This document shows, one piece after another, positions 17,220-26,466 of a DNA stretch of 64,000 nt (its first letter is position 1; the number at the start of each line of letters is the position of its first letter). The stretch is taken from the NCBI GenBank assembly GCA_031256975.1, contig JAIRPN010000017.1, positions 1-64,000 on the forward strand, given 5' to 3'. A program made the translations under genes and the position numbers. Source of the DNA: Verrucomicrobiales bacterium (GTDB taxonomy: Bacteria > Verrucomicrobiota > Verrucomicrobiia > Methylacidiphilales > JAAUTS01). The notes under the pieces are model-generated. The model saw only the letters and a program-made list of their open reading frames with translations, was not told the DNA's origin and did not search any database.

Positions 17220-17940
17220 ACAGCCACGGGAACAGTTCGGGTTCTGCGTATGCGGGAGTCCAGGAATTGTGCCCGTAATCTTGGTATTCGGTGTAGCGGA
17301 TGTTGCCATTGGCGCGCTGCATGGCGGCGACCATTTCCCGTGTGCGAAAAACCGGAACGATGGGATCATCCACCGAGTGAAAGGTCCAGACCGGTATCCT
17401 GACGATTTCGGGTGTGATGGTGTTGCCTTCTCCCCCGCCGCAGATGGGGACGGCAGCGGCAAATTTTTCCGGCCAGCGTGTCAGGCAATCCCAGGTCGCA
17501 TAGCCGCCCATGGAGATACCTGAAACGTAAACGCGATTTTGGTCAATGTTCCGGGTGTTGCAGATTTGCTCCAAAATTTCCACCGCCATCCGCAGGTTGG
17601 CGGTCGGTTGTTCCGGGCGTTGCTCCACGCCTTCGTAGGCGAGAATTTGCATATTGACCCATTGCTGTTCTGCCGGGCATTGCGGGGCGATGACGAAGCA
17701 GGGGAATGCTTCCTGATTGGCGGGTTTGGCAAATTGCTCAAGGCAATGGCGAAGTTGTGAGCTGTTGTCATTGCCGCGTTCGCCTGCGCCGTGAAAAAAC
17801 AACACGACCGGGTATTGCTTGGAGGGGTCGAAAGGCTTTGGCGACAGCAGACGATAGGCCAGCCTTTCACCGGTGGGGGATTCGTAATTCAGGGCGAGAT
17901 ATTCATCCTGCCAGGACATGGAATTTTCCATAATGCTCAC
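17197..17940 (-). CDS. Alpha/beta-hydrolase esterase 1 (247 aa)
   Basis: The catalytic triad of an alpha/beta hydrolase is visible: S143 in GISMGG, an aspartate in HSVDDPIVP (191/192) and H224 in DYGHNSW. The oxyanion region is VVLFFHGAGERGND. It resembles acetyl- and feruloyl-type carbohydrate esterases and PHB-depolymerase-like enzymes, and would remove acyl groups from imported sugars. No signal peptide. The GTG start overlaps the upstream stop as GTGA; an in-frame ATG three codons later (17931) is an alternative. It is the last gene of a seven-gene operon and is closely related to esterase 2 at 20551-21276. Confidence 0.8.
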   Translation of the reverse strand: MSIMENSMSWQDEYLALNYESPTGERLAYRLLSPKPFDPSKQYPVVLFFHGAGERGNDNSSQLRHCLEQFAKPANQEAFPCFVIAPQCPAEQQWVNMQILAYEGVEQRPEQPTANLRMAVEILEQICNTRNIDQNRVYVSGISMGGYATWDCLTRWPEKFAAAVPICGGGEGNTITPEIVRIPVWTFHSVDDPIVPVFRTREMVAAMQRANGNIRYTEYQDYGHNSWTPAYAEPELFPWLFSQQRRR

Positions 17941-18629
17941 ATGATACCGTATTTGGCGAAAGCATCCACTGCGCTCATACCTTGTTCAATGGCTTTGCGA
18001 ACCAGTTTTTCCCCACGGGCTTTTTCCAATGCCTTGGTGAAAACTTCATCGACTATTTTTGACGGCACCACCAGCACCCCGTCGATATCACCGAAGATCA
18101 TGTCACCGGGTTCCACCCGCACGGCGCCGATTTCAATCGGAATGCGGAAGTCCACGACTTTGTAGCGCGGTGCCGAATCCTGCCCGTAACGTCCCCAGGA
18201 AAAAGTCGGGTAATTTAGCCGGTAGATTCCCAATGTGTCGCGGGTAAATCCGTTCACCACTGCCCCGGCGGCTCCCAGCTTGAGTGCACGGGTGCTCATG
18301 AGTTCGCCCCACAAGGCATTGCGCGGCGAAGAGCCGGTGTTGACGTAAACCTCACCTGTCTTCAGATCGTCGAGCGCTTCCAGCATCAGGCCGAAGGACT
18401 TGGCCATTAGCGGATTGTGGGTGTTTTCGATTTGTTCCTCGAATACGTCCACCGATAACACAGGCATGGCGCGGCCGATGACAACCATGTTTTCCCGCAG
18501 GGGCTGGATTTTTTGCGGCAGGAATTGGTGGTAGAGACGCATCTTGTCCATGATGTCGCCCACCACGCAGGTGAATAATTCACGGCGGGCGAGTTCGAAT
18601 AATTCTTGGTCGGAGTTCCAGAGTTTCAT
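17937..18629 (-). CDS. RraA-family protein, aldolase/decarboxylase-like (230 aa)
   Basis: The motif GAAGAVVNGFTRDTLGI with R130-D131 is the active-site loop of the RraA/HMG-aldolase family, and FGDIDGVLVVP follows as in that family. Members cleave 4-hydroxy-4-methyl-2-oxoglutarate-like acids or decarboxylate oxaloacetate; others bind RNase E. In this sugar operon a role in 2-keto acid or keto-sugar acid metabolism is more likely than RNA regulation. ATG at 18629 overlaps the stop of the mannonate dehydratase gene as ATGA. A 33-codon in-frame extension upstream lies inside that gene and was rejected. Confidence 0.8.
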   Translation of the reverse strand: MKLWNSDQELFELARRELFTCVVGDIMDKMRLYHQFLPQKIQPLRENMVVIGRAMPVLSVDVFEEQIENTHNPLMAKSFGLMLEALDDLKTGEVYVNTGSSPRNALWGELMSTRALKLGAAGAVVNGFTRDTLGIYRLNYPTFSWGRYGQDSAPRYKVVDFRIPIEIGAVRVEPGDMIFGDIDGVLVVPSKIVDEVFTKALEKARGEKLVRKAIEQGMSAVDAFAKYGIM

Positions 18630-19723
18630 GATTGGGATTTCATTGTTAGTATCCGGTTGACGGAGTCGAGTGCCGCGCGCATGTACCCGAGGGCGTAAGC
18701 CATGCCGGAATGCCAGGGAGCGCTGCAACTCATTTGCGGTGTATGGTCAGGAATGAGCACCCCGTCGAAATTGTTTTGGCGCAGGATGGACAGCACGCGG
18801 AGCATGTCGATATCGCCGTCATCGACAAAAGTCTCGTGGTAATGCGGCACCTTGCCCGCCACGTTGCGGAAGTGGATGTAACCGATGGCTTGCTGGCGGC
18901 TGTAGCACTCCACTGCTTCATAGATATCGCCCTCGGTCATTTCAGACAGGGTGCCAAGGCAGAATTCCAGGGCGTTTGCCGGACTGCGACGGATATCCAG
19001 CAGGCGCTGGTAAAGCTGCGGTTGATAGACCAAGCGGGGCGTGCCGCGCATGGTGGGCATGGGCGGATCATCGGGATGTGCCGCCAGACGCACACCGGCG
19101 GCCTCGGCCACGGGCAGGCAGGCGTCGAGGAAATCTTCCAGTCGTTTCCATAATTCATCGTGGGAAATGAGAGGCAAATGACCGGTTGGCGCGTTGCCGT
19201 CATAGACCATGTTCCAGACCATGCCGTTGGGGACCGGGTCGTCCACCGGGCCGTTCATGCCTAACGAAATAGCCTCTCCGCGGGCGTAAGGTCCGGACAG
19301 GCGTCCGCATACCCCGGCCAGACTGAAGTTGTAACCAATAATGGGAATGCCGGCTTCACCGACGCGACGGATCATGGTTTTCAGATTTTCCAATTGCTCG
19401 CGCTTGCGAGGGCCGTCTAGCAGCACATCATACCAGTGGGCGGGGTCAAAATTTTCAATCGCTTCCCATTCCAGACCGGCGGTATTCAGTTGGTTTTTAA
19501 TAACCAGCAATTCCGCCGTGGTCCATAGTTTCCCGGGGTCGCCGGCATGTCCCCAGCCTCCCAAGTTGCCAGTGGGTTGGTCGTTAGCGGGATTTTCACT
19601 GTTAGCGCCTTTCTTGAAATAATCCACCAGATGAACCACGGCGTGGGTGGCGCCGCACTGGCGGGCAAAAGCCATATTTTCCGGGTTGAGCATATGGCGG
19701 TAAAAACCGAATCCGAGTTTCAT
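18626..19723 (-). CDS. uxuA: Mannonate dehydratase (365 aa)
   Basis: This TIM-barrel metalloenzyme would convert D-mannonate to 2-keto-3-deoxy-D-gluconate, the key step of glucuronate degradation. UxuA hallmarks are present: H216-PDDPP, C255 in FCLGTLSEM, H284-FRNV, PHYHETFVDDGDIDM and PDHTP (325-329). Its length is close to that of characterised UxuA proteins (about 350-395). It lies between an SDR gene (6-bp gap) and the RraA-like gene (ATGA overlap). Together with the PL22-like lyases this points to uronic acid catabolism. A related dehydratase specificity cannot be excluded. Confidence 0.88.
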   Translation of the reverse strand: MKLGFGFYRHMLNPENMAFARQCGATHAVVHLVDYFKKGANSENPANDQPTGNLGGWGHAGDPGKLWTTAELLVIKNQLNTAGLEWEAIENFDPAHWYDVLLDGPRKREQLENLKTMIRRVGEAGIPIIGYNFSLAGVCGRLSGPYARGEAISLGMNGPVDDPVPNGMVWNMVYDGNAPTGHLPLISHDELWKRLEDFLDACLPVAEAAGVRLAAHPDDPPMPTMRGTPRLVYQPQLYQRLLDIRRSPANALEFCLGTLSEMTEGDIYEAVECYSRQQAIGYIHFRNVAGKVPHYHETFVDDGDIDMLRVLSILRQNNFDGVLIPDHTPQMSCSAPWHSGMAYALGYMRAALDSVNRILTMKSQS

Positions 19724-19729
19724 GATGAT

Positions 19730-20506
19730 TTATCCAATTTTTGGAATGCTGAGGCCGTTGTCCACATGCAGAATCTGGCCGTTGAATTCATTCGCCAGTG
19801 GCGAACACAGAAAAACGAAAGCGTTGGCGATGGCTTCCGGCGTGTTGCGCTGCCCATTGGGCGTGACGCGCCGGACGAAGTTCCGGTATTCGGTGTCCTG
19901 TTCATAGACCAACAGGGAAGAGCCGGCGGCGACATTGCCCGGGGCAATCAGGTTAACGCGGATTCCGTCGTTGGCATATTCGAGTGCCAGGCATTTGGCA
20001 AAGTTTTCCAGCGCGGCCTTGGCAGGGGCGTAAGCCGGGATGCCTTTGTGCGGGATTTGGGCCACATAAGAAGAGGTGAAGATGAGATGACCGGCGGTTT
20101 TGTGTTGTTGCCACCTGACAAGGACGGCACGTGCCAGGTAGGTTTGGCCGAAGAAATTGAAGTCAAATACACGGTGATAATCCGTGGCGCTACAAGTGGC
20201 AAAGGGGTGCAATAAACAACCACCGGCGTGGCCGATGACGGTGTTCACCCCGGGATGATTTTTAAAAATATCGCCAACGGTGACATCGACAGCCTGCGGG
20301 TCGGTGATATCCAGTTGATGGTAGCGGATTTTTTCGGATGCCAATGACCAATCGGTTAAGCGCTGCAAGGCTTCGTTTTGCGGCAGGATGTCGGTCAGGA
20401 TGAGTGTGGCCCCGGCCTCGGATAAGCGGCGGATAAGAAATTTTCCCAAGGCGCCCAACGCCCCGGTGATCAAAACAGTTTGCTGGTTAAGATTGAGCGG
20501 AATCAT
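19730..20506 (-). CDS. Short-chain dehydrogenase/reductase, possible fructuronate/mannonate oxidoreductase (258 aa)
   Basis: It has a Rossmann nucleotide site T14-GALGALG21, the D-I-T loop (QLDITD) and the catalytic S145/S146, Y159-APA-K163. The usual NNAG motif reads GHAGG, a small deviation. Next to uxuA, the natural job is reduction of D-fructuronate to D-mannonate; some bacteria use an SDR rather than UxuB for this. That assignment is by context only. It starts 44 bp after the stop of esterase 2, the widest gap in an otherwise tightly packed operon. Confidence 0.8.
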   Translation of the reverse strand: MIPLNLNQQTVLITGALGALGKFLIRRLSEAGATLILTDILPQNEALQRLTDWSLASEKIRYHQLDITDPQAVDVTVGDIFKNHPGVNTVIGHAGGCLLHPFATCSATDYHRVFDFNFFGQTYLARAVLVRWQQHKTAGHLIFTSSYVAQIPHKGIPAYAPAKAALENFAKCLALEYANDGIRVNLIAPGNVAAGSSLLVYEQDTEYRNFVRRVTPNGQRNTPEAIANAFVFLCSPLANEFNGQILHVDNGLSIPKIG

Positions 20507-20550
20507 AATTTTAGAGTGTGGGCAGGATTTCGCTGCCAGTGGCTAATAAA

Positions 20551-21276
20551 TTATCCTCGCTGCGTGCGGCATTGACTGAACAACCACGGGAATAGTTCCG
20601 GGTCGGCGTAGGCGGGTTCCCAGCATTCGTGCCCGTAACAATCATATTCCGTGTATCTGGGATTCCCGCCCGCACGGCGCAGGGCGGAAACCATGGTCCG
20701 GGAGCCGGATACGTCCACCCAGGGATCATCGGAAGAGTGAAAAGCCCAGAGCGGAATTTGGGCGGCTTTCGCGGAAATTGTTTTTTCATCGCCGCCGCCG
20801 CAAATCGGAACAGCCGCGGCGAATTTTTCCGGCCAGCGTGCCAGGCAATCCCAGGTGCCGTAACCACCCATGGACAAACCGGAAACGTAAATGCGATTCA
20901 AGTCAATAAGATCGGCGTTGGTGGTTTCAACCTGATTCAGGATTTCCATCGCCAAGCACATTTCATTGCTGGGTTCCGCAGGACTGTCTTTGACATCGAG
21001 ATAATTCATGATGTGGTAGTTGGCCCATTGTTTGTTCTCGGGGCATTGGGGGGCCAGGACAAAACAGGGGTACTGCGCGCGGCGAACCGGTTCAATAAAG
21101 GCCCATAGACAGTGTTTTAACTGGGCGAGATTGTCGTTGCCGCGATCACCGGCACCATGAAAAAACAATACCAAGGGGTATTGTTTGCCCGGGACTGGAT
21201 TTGCCGGGGACAGCAGGCGGTAGGGCATGTTGCCACCACGGGGGGATTGGTGAATGAATGGCTGGTAAGGGCTCAT
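20551..21276 (-). CDS. Alpha/beta-hydrolase esterase 2 (241 aa)
   Basis: This paralogue of esterase 1 has S135 in GLSMGG, an aspartate in HSSDDPWVD (183/184) and H216 in CYGHECW, with VLFFHGAGDRGND as the oxyanion loop. The two share the PICGGG and ELFPWLFSQ blocks. Two related deacylases in one operon suggest that the substrate carries more than one acyl decoration, or acyls at different positions. ATG at 21276 overlaps the upstream Gfo/Idh stop as ATGA; a longer in-frame extension falls inside that gene. No signal peptide. Confidence 0.8.
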   Translation of the reverse strand: MSPYQPFIHQSPRGGNMPYRLLSPANPVPGKQYPLVLFFHGAGDRGNDNLAQLKHCLWAFIEPVRRAQYPCFVLAPQCPENKQWANYHIMNYLDVKDSPAEPSNEMCLAMEILNQVETTNADLIDLNRIYVSGLSMGGYGTWDCLARWPEKFAAAVPICGGGDEKTISAKAAQIPLWAFHSSDDPWVDVSGSRTMVSALRRAGGNPRYTEYDCYGHECWEPAYADPELFPWLFSQCRTQRG

Positions 21277-22466
21277 GATTGGCAAATGGGAAGGTTGATA
21301 GGTTTGCTGTTCACCGCCCAGGGAAGTTTTCGTTCGGAAAACAACAGCGGTTGGCGCAGCGAATCGGTGATGATTTCGTTGATATCGTGGATGTGATAAG
21401 TGCGGTTTTCTCCCTCCCCGGACGACTGGACCCAATCCGGGCCGATCGTATGAATGTCACCGGATGAGTCGCGCATGGCATTGGTGGCAAGACTGTATCC
21501 GCGGGTGTCACGCAGCAGTGTGGGTGGTTGCGGACGCCTGCCTTGGATGTATTCGATGAAGGACTGATAAGCATCGGATAATGTGTCGTCGGGATGGCGG
21601 TAGCCGTTTACCGGATCGAAATTGCCGTGGATGATGTATTCGTTCTCGACCACGCGGGCCCAGCTCTTGCTGCCGCTGATTTCGATGTGAAAGGGGGATG
21701 CCATGGAAGTGGCATGGGTGAAGGCGGCGAAAAAGCGGCAACCGTTGGGAAAGTTTCCGCGCAGGCAACAGGTGTCATAGCTTTCAATCGGGCGGGCCCG
21801 GTACATTTCCCCCTGGATTTCCGAGGGGATGGCAAAGCCTGACGAATCAGCGGAGGCAAAATACATGCAGTTGTGGATCAGGTGGGCAAGCCCGTTGGTG
21901 GCGGGTCCATCGAATACCGGTTCGCCGTTCAGGGTCATTTTTCCCGCCCAGGAGGTGCGATTATAATATTGGTCGCTACGCGGCCAGCAGGCCGTCATCC
22001 GGATGCTCTGGAGTTCGCCGAGCTTGCCTGAGACTAACATGTGTTTCAGTTGCAGGCTCCAGGGGGCCTCCACCATTTGGAAGGCAACACCGACGCGGAG
22101 TTTTGAATCCAGGGAAATCAATTCATCCAATTGCCGGGCAAGGGGTACCGGGGGTTTTTCCAGATAGATGAACAGATTGTCCCGGCTGAGGCAGAGCCGG
22201 ATCATTTGATCGTGCAGGGGGATCGGCGCGGCAATTGTGACGGCAGTCAACTCCGGTTCGCCGGACAGCATTTCAGCCAGGTCATGATAGACGTTGGTTT
22301 TATTGTTAGCGAATTCCTGCTCCAGTTCGGGGAAGCGATGCAAGGTCGGGTCGCAAACGCACAACAACCGTACCTGCCTGGATTGTTCCAGTTTGCGAAT
22401 GGCAGCCAAGTGCTGGCGTCCCCAGCCGCCAACACCGATAATGCCCCAATTGATTTTGCGATTCAT
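21273..22466 (-). CDS. Gfo/Idh/MocA-family oxidoreductase 1 (397 aa)
   Basis: The N-terminal Rossmann fold is marked by IIGVGGWGRQH (residues 9-19) and the family motif EKPP at about 115-118. A C-terminal substrate domain follows with WPRSDQYYNRTSW and GLAHLIHNC. Family members oxidise or epimerise sugars, inositols or their acids with NAD(P). Position two in the uronate operon suggests a sugar or sugar acid substrate. It starts 21 bp after the GH gene stop and overlaps esterase 2 by 4 bp. Specificity cannot be read from sequence. Confidence 0.85.
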   Translation of the reverse strand: MNRKINWGIIGVGGWGRQHLAAIRKLEQSRQVRLLCVCDPTLHRFPELEQEFANNKTNVYHDLAEMLSGEPELTAVTIAAPIPLHDQMIRLCLSRDNLFIYLEKPPVPLARQLDELISLDSKLRVGVAFQMVEAPWSLQLKHMLVSGKLGELQSIRMTACWPRSDQYYNRTSWAGKMTLNGEPVFDGPATNGLAHLIHNCMYFASADSSGFAIPSEIQGEMYRARPIESYDTCCLRGNFPNGCRFFAAFTHATSMASPFHIEISGSKSWARVVENEYIIHGNFDPVNGYRHPDDTLSDAYQSFIEYIQGRRPQPPTLLRDTRGYSLATNAMRDSSGDIHTIGPDWVQSSGEGENRTYHIHDINEIITDSLRQPLLFSERKLPWAVNSKPINLPICQS

Positions 22467-22487
22467 GTAACTCGCAGGTGTCAGCGG

Positions 22488-24515
22488 TCACCGCAAGCGC
22501 AGCTCGCACTCATGCCATTCGGCTGAGGGCAGGGTTAGCGTACCGTCCGGAGTTAGGGCCAATGGCAGGGCGGCAGTCTTGGAAGGACGAGTCGGTTCCA
22601 GATACCATTTCTTGCCATCAACCGCCTTTTTCAGACCGCTTAATTTGATTTCCGGACCGCTGACTTCCTTGTTGTCTTTGTCCAAACCGGTGCGGCTGAT
22701 GATGAGATGCTCGCTGTCGGACAGATTTTTATCATCATTGGCGACCATAATGACGGTGGCAAAATTGCAACCGCCAACGGCGAGGTGTTTCAACCCGGCG
22801 GGTTCCTTGCCGTCCAGGTAGCCACTGAAGGCTTCAGCCTGCGGTGCGGCGACGGTGAGTTGTTTGCGGTCGATGTCCTTGATGATCTGCTTGGTGTCGG
22901 AGATCATCGGGTTGTCGGCCGGTTTGCTCAGCCACGGCTCGGTGGCCGGTGAACCCTGACCGGCGGGGACGAATTCCTTGCGAATGGCATGGATGGCCTG
23001 CCAGCCGGGCTGGTACTGCAGGCGGCCGTTCATGAGGGCGTGGTAATTGGTGGTGACGTAGGGGTCCTCGACTTTCAAGATGATTGGCTCAGTGCTCGGC
23101 GCAATCAGTTGTTTGCGGAAGATGATGCCTGCGGTGCGCAGATGGTCGATCATCATGCCGTCGGTGATCATGTTGCCGATGGAGGATTCACGCTTGTCGG
23201 CAACGGCACGTCCGTTTTTGTCCAGCGAACTGGAACCATGCACCCAGGCGAACCATTCCACAGCGGTCCAATTCTGGAAGCACCCATAGGCGCTAACGGC
23301 GGGCATCAGCATGGTGCGGAAGGCGGATTGTGCCTTGATGTTCTTTTCGCCCTCGGCCTGGTTGTATTCGCCGATGAGGAAAGGCTTGCCGGCGATGGCG
23401 CTTTTGGTCAGTTCGCCGAAGCCGTCGTCCTTGCCGCGCACGATTAGCGGGTCCATGTAGGAATGATTTTCGATGAAATCGGCATTTTGCGCCTCGATGG
23501 CCAGAGGATTGTCACCGCGCCAGAGATTGGTGAAGGCCATCGGTACGTCGCACTTGATGGAACGCACGGCGGCCTTCATGCGCTTGAAATAATTCTCATC
23601 GAGCTGGCGCAGGAATTTGCCGCGGACTTCCTTGGCCTTGTCGTCGGCGGGTTTGTAAAAATCGCCGGGTTCGATGCCATTGGCGGCAGCGAAGGCTTTC
23701 CATTTTTCCATGAATTTGGCCTGCCAGTAATCGGGGAATTTCCCCTGGCAGACAATCCAGTATTCCAATGAGGTTTCGTTGAGGACTTCCAGTGAAATCA
23801 TTTGAGTATCCGACCCGTAGGCGACGCCGGTGTAGGGATTGACGTGAGTGAGCAGGTTTTTGATGAACTCCTCGCTGAGCAGGGCGGCGCGTTCGTCTAT
23901 TACCGGCAGCAGTTTGTAAACGTCCATGACGTAACGCCAATCGGTCATGGTATTGACATCCGCCATGGCGTCACGCCAGGCGCGCCGGTCGGCGTCGTCG
24001 GTTTTCAAAATATCGACATCATCGACGCGGAATTGACGGGTGAAATGCGTGGACAGGGCAATGTAAATGCCGTTCTTGCGCAGGGCTGCCATGAGATAGT
24101 CGAAGCGATCCAGGGCCACCGGGTCAAACTCGCGGGAAGTGTCCTTGTTGTACAATACCAGTGCGCCGCTGGTCATGTCGGGAGCCCAGTCCTTGCTGGG
24201 GCGCAACAAATGGTGTGGGCGCACCAGGTTGATTTGCAAGGAAGCGAGATCGGCGGCGAGGGTGTCGGCCTGGACATGTTCCGGGTACAAGGCAACTAGA
24301 TTGATTCCCCAGAATCGCACAGGCTGCCCTTTGGCATCGACATAATTTTCCCCTTTGATGGTTAGAACCGGCAAAGGTTTCGGCGTGGGGGCGGCATCTT
24401 GGGCGTTAGCGATTCCCGGAGAGAGGCTGATAACGGAAAGGGCTGTAATCACTTTGAAGAGGTCTGCCAAGCGCTTGATTTCTTTAATGCTGGTCTTAAT
24501 CAAATGGAGATGCAT
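22488..24515 (-). CDS. Secreted clan GH-A glycosidase, GH5-like (675 aa)
   Basis: A signal peptide (hydrophobic FKVITALSVISLSPGIANA, residues about 20-38) precedes a TIM-barrel glycosidase. VRFWGINLVAL, SLEVLNETSLEYW (acid/base E in NE) and FLIGEYNQAEG (nucleophile E) mark strands 1, 4 and 7 of clan GH-A. A C-terminal beta-rich domain extends to the end. It would cut polysaccharide outside the cytoplasm and feed the other enzymes of the operon, of which it is the first gene. Family (GH5 or a relative) and substrate are not certain. No Shine-Dalgarno is seen upstream. Confidence 0.75.
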   Translation of the reverse strand: MHLHLIKTSIKEIKRLADLFKVITALSVISLSPGIANAQDAAPTPKPLPVLTIKGENYVDAKGQPVRFWGINLVALYPEHVQADTLAADLASLQINLVRPHHLLRPSKDWAPDMTSGALVLYNKDTSREFDPVALDRFDYLMAALRKNGIYIALSTHFTRQFRVDDVDILKTDDADRRAWRDAMADVNTMTDWRYVMDVYKLLPVIDERAALLSEEFIKNLLTHVNPYTGVAYGSDTQMISLEVLNETSLEYWIVCQGKFPDYWQAKFMEKWKAFAAANGIEPGDFYKPADDKAKEVRGKFLRQLDENYFKRMKAAVRSIKCDVPMAFTNLWRGDNPLAIEAQNADFIENHSYMDPLIVRGKDDGFGELTKSAIAGKPFLIGEYNQAEGEKNIKAQSAFRTMLMPAVSAYGCFQNWTAVEWFAWVHGSSSLDKNGRAVADKRESSIGNMITDGMMIDHLRTAGIIFRKQLIAPSTEPIILKVEDPYVTTNYHALMNGRLQYQPGWQAIHAIRKEFVPAGQGSPATEPWLSKPADNPMISDTKQIIKDIDRKQLTVAAPQAEAFSGYLDGKEPAGLKHLAVGGCNFATVIMVANDDKNLSDSEHLIISRTGLDKDNKEVSGPEIKLSGLKKAVDGKKWYLEPTRPSKTAALPLALTPDGTLTLPSAEWHECELRLR

Positions 24516-24750
24516 AACAAAAATTGGATAGCAATTAATAGTAAATGGTCAATATAATTATTTAAATTTTGCTTTTATTTTCTATTTTTTGCAATAGGAT
24601 GAGTGCAGATAATCATTGTTGAAGGATGATGGTGTGTAGTAATTATATTTAATAAAACTCAGGTAAGCTATTTATTAAAAATAGCATAAAATACCCAAAC
24701 AATTTTTTGCAATTGTGTTTTTTTGATATTTTTCTAGGTTATTCTCACAA
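24516..24750. promoter_or_regulatory. Divergent promoter of the uronate operon and its LacI regulator
   Basis: This 235-bp AT-rich region contains TTTTTTGCAATA at 24585-24596 and TTTTTTGCAATT at 24703-24714, plus a half-match AATTTTGCTTTT near 24566. Both full copies hold the palindromic core TTGCAA. One copy is close to each gene start, as expected for autoregulation by the LacI-type protein and control of the operon. Binding is inferred. Confidence 0.6.
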
Positions 24751-25779
24751 ATGAGCTCAGCACCTGTTACGTTAGACGATATCGCAAAAAAATTGGGAAT
24801 TACGGTTTCCACGGCCTCGCGGGCATTGCGTGATCTTCCCGGGATTCATCCCACCACGCGAGCCAAAATTGTCGAAGAAGCAAAAAAGCTGGGATATGTG
24901 GCCCCGAGAAAACGCAAGCAGGATGCGGCACCGCCCCGTAATGTTCTGACCCTGACGCTGGGCGGCGAGGTTCCCTCGTTGTTTCTCTCGGGTATGAGCC
25001 AAGCTTCTCTGCAATTCAATTTTTCTCTCGTGTCCCATCATTTTTCACAGGCGGAGGGGCATCGTATTCTTGATCCCAAGTTTCAGCCTCATCTGCTGCG
25101 AATGGGGTTGGTTTCCGGTATTGTGCTGATTTATAAATGGCCCGACGAAGTGGTGGAGATGCTGAGCCGTAAATTGCCGGTGGTGTCGTTGATTGTCCAG
25201 TACCCCAATCTTCCGGTTGACTTGATCGGCATCGATCATGTGGATGGCATGTTTTCGCTGATCAGGCATTTGCACAAGGCGGGGCATCAACGCATTGGTT
25301 TTTTCGGCCTGAATTCCGAATCGAGCTGGTCGCATTCCCGCTTCGGCGCTTATGTGGAGGTTATGGCGACCTTGGGGTTGCCGCTGGACCTGGGGAATGT
25401 CATCAAGATTGAGGACACCGGAGCCATGGCGATTTTTCCGTATCAAAATGACCGGGTTTATGACCAGGTCATGGAAAAAATCGGGCAGGGAGTACGGGCC
25501 TGGGTTTGCGCGGATGATGTAATCGGGCATTCCCTGTGCGCGGCGTTGGTGCAGCGCGGCGTGAAAATCCCGGAGGATGTTTCCATCACCGGTTTCCATC
25601 GTTACCGGTTTCCGTCGTCCAATTTGCCGGAACTGACCAGTGTGACAATCAAAGAGGAATTACTGGGTATTGGTGCTTTGCGGAGGCTGGCATACCGCCT
25701 GAATCATCCGGACGACCAAACCCGCAGTATTTTGCTGCCGCCGCAGTTTTACCAGGGACAGACTACGTCTAAAGCATAA
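24751..25779 (+). CDS. LacI-family transcriptional regulator (342 aa)
   Basis: The N-terminal helix-turn-helix and hinge are classic: VTLDDIAKKLGITVSTASRA then LRDLPGIHPTTRAKI and AKKLGYV. The remainder is a periplasmic-binding-protein-like sensor domain, normal in length for the family. It would bind a sugar or sugar acid and control the divergent operon beginning at 24515 and probably neighbouring units sharing the TTGCAA element. The sensor lacks the usual long stretch before the first strand, and it begins PPRNVLTLTLGG. No Shine-Dalgarno is visible, as for many genes here. Confidence 0.92.
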   Translation: MSSAPVTLDDIAKKLGITVSTASRALRDLPGIHPTTRAKIVEEAKKLGYVAPRKRKQDAAPPRNVLTLTLGGEVPSLFLSGMSQASLQFNFSLVSHHFSQAEGHRILDPKFQPHLLRMGLVSGIVLIYKWPDEVVEMLSRKLPVVSLIVQYPNLPVDLIGIDHVDGMFSLIRHLHKAGHQRIGFFGLNSESSWSHSRFGAYVEVMATLGLPLDLGNVIKIEDTGAMAIFPYQNDRVYDQVMEKIGQGVRAWVCADDVIGHSLCAALVQRGVKIPEDVSITGFHRYRFPSSNLPELTSVTIKEELLGIGALRRLAYRLNHPDDQTRSILLPPQFYQGQTTSKA

Positions 25780-25789
25780 TTCTTCTGTT

Positions 25790-25835
25790 TTATTTGCAAA
25801 AAAAAGCAAATAAAAAATTTTTTGTTGCAAAAATT
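25790..25835. promoter_or_regulatory. Two tandem candidate operators before the small secreted protein
   Basis: TTATTTGC (25790-25797) and GCAAATAA (25806-25813) are a perfect 8-bp inverted repeat around eight A residues. Immediately after, 25816-25835 is a second symmetrical element, AATTTTT-TGTTGC-AAAAATT. Both contain TTGCAA. They lie after the LacI gene and about 80 bp before the next start, so they may control that gene. Confidence 0.55.
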
Positions 25836-25914
25836 AATAACGATTGCTATTTTTGTGTTAAATAGTAACCAATGGGTTGCTGTTTTAAACAACTTAATTA
25901 ATCAACAGTTATTT

Positions 25915-26451
25915 ATGAAAACCAACAACTCGATTCGAAAATTCACCTTGAAAGCAGCAGGAGCCATGGTTGCGGCGGCCTCTTTGTTGTTTCTGATCAA
26001 TACCAGCCAGGCCGAAACACTGCACCAAAGCTTGAACGGCTCTGATGCCCGAACCGGCGACAACGGCAAGGCAGTGGAGAAAAAGGTGATGGAAACCAAG
26101 ACTACGCCGGATGGCGAGGCGGCGCGCATGGTTGGCAGTGTGAACCAGTGGGGTTTTGTGAATTATTGGTTTGGCTTGCCGACCCCGGCTGGCAAGGCCG
26201 TGGTTCGCTTGAAATTGTATGTCGATGATCCTGATTTGACCAATGGCTACGCGTTGTATATCAAGCGGGAGGGACAAGATCCGCTGGTGAGCCGTTTCAA
26301 GTTGCCTGCCGATGCGAAGAAGGATTCCTCGGTTATCGTTGACGTTCCGGTTGACGTTCCGGCGGAATGGAACTGCGTGACTCTCAAGAAAATACTGGCT
26401 AATGACAAACCGAGTTACTGGATTGAAAGCATTAGCGTGGTATTGCCCTGA
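25915..26451 (+). CDS. Secreted protein of unknown function (178 aa)
   Basis: A signal peptide (KAAGAMVAAASLLFLINTSQA-ET) is followed by about 145 residues with alternating hydrophobic strands (AVVRLKLYVDD, YALYIKREGQ, SVIVDVPVDVPAEWNCVTLK). This is a probable all-beta domain, perhaps carbohydrate-binding; I do not recognise a family. ATG at 25915 is chosen because upstream in-frame codons would bury the signal peptide. It sits behind two candidate operators and ends at a strong terminator, so it is probably a single-gene unit of the same regulon. Confidence 0.7.
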   Translation: MKTNNSIRKFTLKAAGAMVAAASLLFLINTSQAETLHQSLNGSDARTGDNGKAVEKKVMETKTTPDGEAARMVGSVNQWGFVNYWFGLPTPAGKAVVRLKLYVDDPDLTNGYALYIKREGQDPLVSRFKLPADAKKDSSVIVDVPVDVPAEWNCVTLKKILANDKPSYWIESISVVLP

Positions 26452-26466
26452 TCTTTTGATTGATCC

